Positions 47,083 to 49,272 of a stretch of DNA of 49,272 nucleotides are shown here, in pieces. The notes under the pieces were generated by a model that was not told the origin of the DNA, made no database searches, and saw only the letters and a program-made list of their open reading frames with translations. The position numbers and the translations under genes were made by a program. Numbering within the stretch: the first letter of the stretch is position 1; the number at the start of each line of letters is the position of its first letter. This DNA is from Desulfobacca acetoxidans. Lineage in GTDB: Bacteria > Desulfobacterota > Desulfobaccia > Desulfobaccales > 0-14-0-80-60-11. The stretch is taken from assembly GCA_022736495.1 (NCBI GenBank), contig DZCR01000004.1, forward strand, positions 1 to 49,272, written 5' to 3'.

Positions 47083-47796
47083 TTGGCTGAAAAATCTTTG
47101 GATAAGTGTGTAACCCCAGCAAAGGGGCCGATCCGGGCTCCGGATGAGGAAGCAGGCTCAAGTACCCAGCAGTCATCTGCCAAGGAGGAGCCCAAAATGA
47201 TCGCCAAAGTCGGCAAACCCGCCCCAGACTTTGAGGCCGCGGCCTATGTGAATGGCGGCTTCCAGAACCTTAAACTTTCGGATTATCGCGGCAAATGGCT
47301 GGTGCTGTGCTTCTACCCGGGTGATTTTACCTTTGTCTGACCCACCGAGTTGGCGGCAGTTGCCGCTATGTATAAAGAGTTCCAAGCCCTGGGCACGGAG
47401 TTCCTGGCTATCAGCACCGACAGCCGGTTCTCCCACAAGATCTGGCAGGAAGAGGAGCTCTCCAAGATGGTGCCCGGCGGAGTGCCTTTCCCGATGCTCT
47501 CGGACCCTAACGGGCGCATCGGCCAGGTGTACGGCGTTTTTGATGAGGAGGCTGGGGTGGACATTCGGGGCCGCTTCCTCATTGATCCGGACGGGATCAT
47601 TGTAGCCTCGGAAACCTTGACGCCACCGGTGGGCCGCAATCCCGCCGAGTTGATCCGTCAGATACAGGCCTTCCAGCACGTGCGGGCCACGGGTGAGGTG
47701 TGTCCTTCGGGCTGGCAGCCAGGAAAACCCACTCTAAAGCCGAGCCCCGAACTGGTGGGCAAGGTCTACCAGGTCTGGAAACCGGAGCAGGCTTAA
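47083..47796 (+). CDS. Selenocysteine-containing 2-Cys peroxiredoxin (AhpC type)
   Basis: Reduces peroxides in the cytoplasm. The reading frame is uninterrupted except for TGA at 47338-47340. That codon falls exactly at the peroxidatic position: FTFV-[TGA]-PTEL, where the family has FTFVCPTEL. The remainder is a complete typical 2-Cys Prx: [50 protein letters not shown] and the resolving Cys in [10 protein letters not shown]. Reading the TGA as Sec gives 237 residues. The TTG at 47083 follows AAAGGAGG; ATG 47197 also follows AAGGAGG and would give a 199-residue protein of the usual family size, so the 38-residue extension is uncertain. A SECIS-like hairpin follows the TGA. Confidence 0.9.
47338..47367 (+). 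promoter_or_regulatory. UGA selenocysteine codon with bacterial SECIS-like hairpin
   Basis: After the TGA, GGCGGC (47352-47357) pairs with GCCGCT (47362-47367) around the loop AGTT. The loop starts 18 bases after the TGA and has G as its second base; published bacterial SECIS models ask for a 16-37 base distance and a G among the first two loop bases. The element therefore fits on both counts. SelB binding itself is not tested. Confidence 0.72.
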
Positions 47797-47822
47797 CAAC
47801 TAAAGAGAATCGGAGGATAACC

Positions 47823-48170
47823 ATGGATTTCTGCGGCATCGTCAAGACCGGCAAGGATGAGGGCAAAGAAAAACACGTGCCCCGTATCACCGTTGATAAG
47901 GGAGCCAGGGAAGGCAAGGACATTGTCCGGGTAGTCGTGGGCCACGAGGTGCCCCATCCCAACACCGTGGAACATCACATCTGCTGGATCGAACTCTATG
48001 GGGTGAAGAAGGATAACCAGGTAATCAATCTGGGCCGGGCGGCGTGGGCCCCGGTTTACTCCAACCCCAATGTCCGCTTCCAGATTAACCAGATTGAGGA
48101 CTTCAAGGCCTTTAACGCCTTGGCTTATTGTAATATCCATGGCGTATGGGAAAGCTCCCTGGAAGTTTAG
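47823..48170 (+). CDS. Superoxide reductase (desulfoferrodoxin/neelaredoxin family)
   Basis: Reduces superoxide to hydrogen peroxide in anaerobes. 115 residues, the one-iron form lacking the N-terminal rubredoxin-like domain. Ligands and the catalytic lysine are visible: KEKHVP, HEVPHPNTVEHHICWIEL, and Cys/His in YCNIHGVW. GGAGG lies eight bases before the ATG. It follows the Sec-peroxiredoxin by 26 bases, so superoxide and its product peroxide are handled by adjacent genes, a sensible pairing; whether they share a transcript is not shown. Confidence 0.93.
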   Translation: MDFCGIVKTGKDEGKEKHVPRITVDKGAREGKDIVRVVVGHEVPHPNTVEHHICWIELYGVKKDNQVINLGRAAWAPVYSNPNVRFQINQIEDFKAFNALAYCNIHGVWESSLEV

Positions 48171-48266
48171 CCGGGCCGGCCAAACTGCAAAGCCGCGCCC
48201 TGCCATCGGAGGCGGAGCGAACCTGAGTTAACGCCGGTCATGGAAAGTTCAAGGTTCAAAATTATG

Positions 48267-48291
48267 GTAGGGGGCGCACTGCGCCCCCTTT
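48267..48291 (+). terminator. GTAGGG-type palindrome, copy 3, terminator-like
   Basis: AGGGGGCGC (48269-48277), ACT loop and GCGCCCCCT (48281-48289) form a 9-bp stem, then TTAT. It is about 100 bases after the superoxide reductase stop. It shares the GTAGGG head and three-base loop with copies at 20104 and 37716 and can end the redox cluster transcript. Confidence 0.6.
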
Positions 48292-48390
48292 ATGCCAAGA
48301 AACGGCGGGCATGAAAGCCCTCCATAGCAAATTTTTCTGGGTTTGCAGAGCCGCAGGTTCAAGAGTGCCTGATAGGGCAAGGAGAGCGCC

Positions 48391-48651
48391 ATGATAGGCA
48401 AGCACGAACATAAGCATCTACATTCTCATGAACATACTCATACGCACAGCCATGAGCATCGTCATGAAGATGTGGTCCACCAGCATGAACATGCCCACCT
48501 GCATACGCATGAGCATCTGCACGAGCATTCCCACGAGCATACTCACGCGCAGGACCCCCATGTGCATACTCATGAGCATACCGGGGAGCATGGCAACCAT
48601 GAGCATGAGCATCCGGCGCACGAGGCGGAGGTTCATTCGCATCCCCATTGA
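48391..48651 (+). CDS. Histidine-rich metal-binding protein
   Basis: 86 residues, of which 35 are histidine (41%), mostly as H-x-H pairs (HEH, HTH, HLH). No signal peptide or other fold is seen. AAGGAG lies six bases before the ATG. Such low-complexity proteins bind Zn, Ni or Cu and can buffer or deliver metal. A ZIP-type transporter gene begins 270 bases downstream on the same strand, supporting a metal-handling role. The DNA consists of repeated CATGAGCAT-like units, so the number of units may vary between strains. Coding is favoured because only this frame gives a biased, sensible composition. Confidence 0.75.
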   Translation: MIGKHEHKHLHSHEHTHTHSHEHRHEDVVHQHEHAHLHTHEHLHEHSHEHTHAQDPHVHTHEHTGEHGNHEHEHPAHEAEVHSHPH

Positions 48652-48667
48652 AGCAAACCCCGGGGAA

Positions 48668-48693
48668 GCCTCTCTGCGTGGGGGCAGAGAGGC
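48668..48693 (+). terminator. Perfect 10-bp hairpin after the His-rich gene
   Basis: GCCTCTCTGC (48668-48677) pairs perfectly with GCAGAGAGGC (48684-48693) around GTGGGG. There is no T run, so intrinsic termination is doubtful; it may protect the mRNA end. Confidence 0.4.
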
Positions 48694-48820
48694 CATGCAG
48701 AAGCGCCTGGCCGAATTGGAATAAGAGGCCTCGGGCCAGAGTAAGCCAGGAATGGGTTCCCTTCTCGTGTGAGGGGGACCCGTAATTAATATGCATGTAT
48801 GGGTCACCAGAAAGGAGCCT

Positions 48821-48871
48821 ATGAGCTTGAAACCGGCTTCCGAACAAGAGGTGCAGGATGTTTTACAGTAG
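48821..48871 (+). pseudogene. Very short ORF with strong ribosome site
   Basis: ATG preceded by AAAGGAGCCT encodes 16 residues (MSLKPASEQEVQDVLQ) then TAG. It reads like the N-terminus of a longer protein cut off at the edge of an AT-rich segment; right after the stop the base composition changes. It could alternatively be a leader peptide for the downstream ZIP gene, 47 bases on. Confidence 0.3.
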
Positions 48872-48917
48872 CCTCATTTTTTAGGCTGGTTTAGACAAGC
48901 TCCAAAAATGTAATTCT

Positions 48918-49272
48918 ATGGACGAGACATCAAGCAGCTTTTTATGGATGGTGACATTTGCCTTTGCTTCAGCTTTGGTAAATGGCTTAGGAATTCTCTC
49001 GATTATTAAGTACAGAGAATGGGCTGAAAAATCGCTCCCTTATTTTATGTGCTTTGCTGCAGGAATATTGATCTCAACCCCTTTGATACTGGCTTTACCC
49101 AATGCTGTTCGGTCTAATCCCTATGCAGGGTCTACGGCTTTGGGTGGGTTTTTATTTCTGTTTTTATCCAATAAATTGATAAAGTATTATACAAAAAAAA
49201 GAGAGCTCTCATTTGGTTTAGTAGCCGCAGAAGGAATAGGCATTCATTCCTTTATTGATGGCATTATATACA
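48918..49272 (+). CDS. ZIP-family metal transporter, cut by window end
   Basis: 118 codons open to the window edge. Membrane helices at about 10-27, 40-58 and 68-86 alternate with short charged loops; the motif GIHSFIDGI near the end is the ZIP transmembrane-4 signature (H-x-x-x-D). ZIP proteins import divalent metals such as zinc, iron or manganese. The DNA is AT-rich, unlike the genes before 48870, suggesting a recent transfer. The neighbouring His-rich protein may hand over or hold the metal. The C-terminus lies beyond the window. Confidence 0.8.
   Translation, partial: MDETSSSFLWMVTFAFASALVNGLGILSIIKYREWAEKSLPYFMCFAAGILISTPLILALPNAVRSNPYAGSTALGGFLFLFLSNKLIKYYTKKRELSFGLVAAEGIGIHSFIDGIIY

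Noticed and set aside
48391..48651. CRISPR-like or minisatellite array
   Set aside because: The repeat units are coding His-Glu/Thr pairs without constant repeat and spacer lengths, and the frame is open with a good ribosome site.

Overview
The window looks like a chromosomal segment of an anaerobic deltaproteobacterium (Desulfobacterota). This is inferred from four things: GC-rich coding sequence, the block rpsU-yqeY-mutS2-dnaG-rpoD-tRNA, a superoxide reductase beside a peroxiredoxin whose catalytic codon is an in-frame TGA (selenocysteine), and an Ara4N-type lipid A set. A Desulfobacca-like lineage is a guess. No plasmid, phage or CRISPR hallmarks were seen.

Layout. 1-6400: an AT-rich leader with a 9-bp inverted repeat, then a BcsA-like membrane polysaccharide synthase overlapping a giant TPR/beta-barrel export protein, then an AT-rich Cys-knuckle ORF. 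6459-8939: an M48 lipoprotein peptidase convergent with and overlapping an NtrB-like histidine kinase. 9123-13056: a sigma-54-like site and a surface-polysaccharide operon (polyprenyl-phosphate sugar transferase, SDR epimerase, WecB). 13216-16738: PlsC, cysteine desulfurase, a FlgM-like protein and SppA. 17016-24014: rpsU, yqeY, mutS2, dnaG, rpoD and a CAU tRNA, with a G-quadruplex-type inverted repeat before dnaG. 24113-27096: Nif3-like protein, C4 zinc-ribbon coiled-coil protein, RNase HI and RNase P RNA with its terminator.

27157-28272 is an insert with a DNA methyltransferase and a truncated companion. 28327-35011 is an Ara4N lipid A block (arnC, a split arnA, arnD) with an AT-richer MBOAT/SGNH O-acylation pair inside it. 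ispD, ispF, an HD-domain gene, ddl and a serine-hydrolase gene follow. From 38900 to 45900 the region is eroded: an ISL3-like transposase tail abutting a beheaded aldo/keto reductase, a DUF4337 protein, a chelatase-type AAA+/VWA gene, a decayed IS630 element, a WbpE-like aminotransferase and a beheaded NifX-like gene.

46035-48170 is a redox/oxygen-defence cluster: rubredoxin-like Cys-knuckle protein, metallo-beta-lactamase-fold hydrolase, Sec-peroxiredoxin with a SECIS-like hairpin after the UGA, and superoxide reductase. The window ends with a protein that is 41% histidine and the start of a ZIP-family metal transporter cut by the window edge.

The strongest single finding is the selenocysteine peroxiredoxin, which conventional gene calling would split into two ORFs. 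Sec-peroxiredoxins are known as a class, so this is an important correction to annotation rather than a new family. All functional calls rest on reading motifs by eye; no searches were run.
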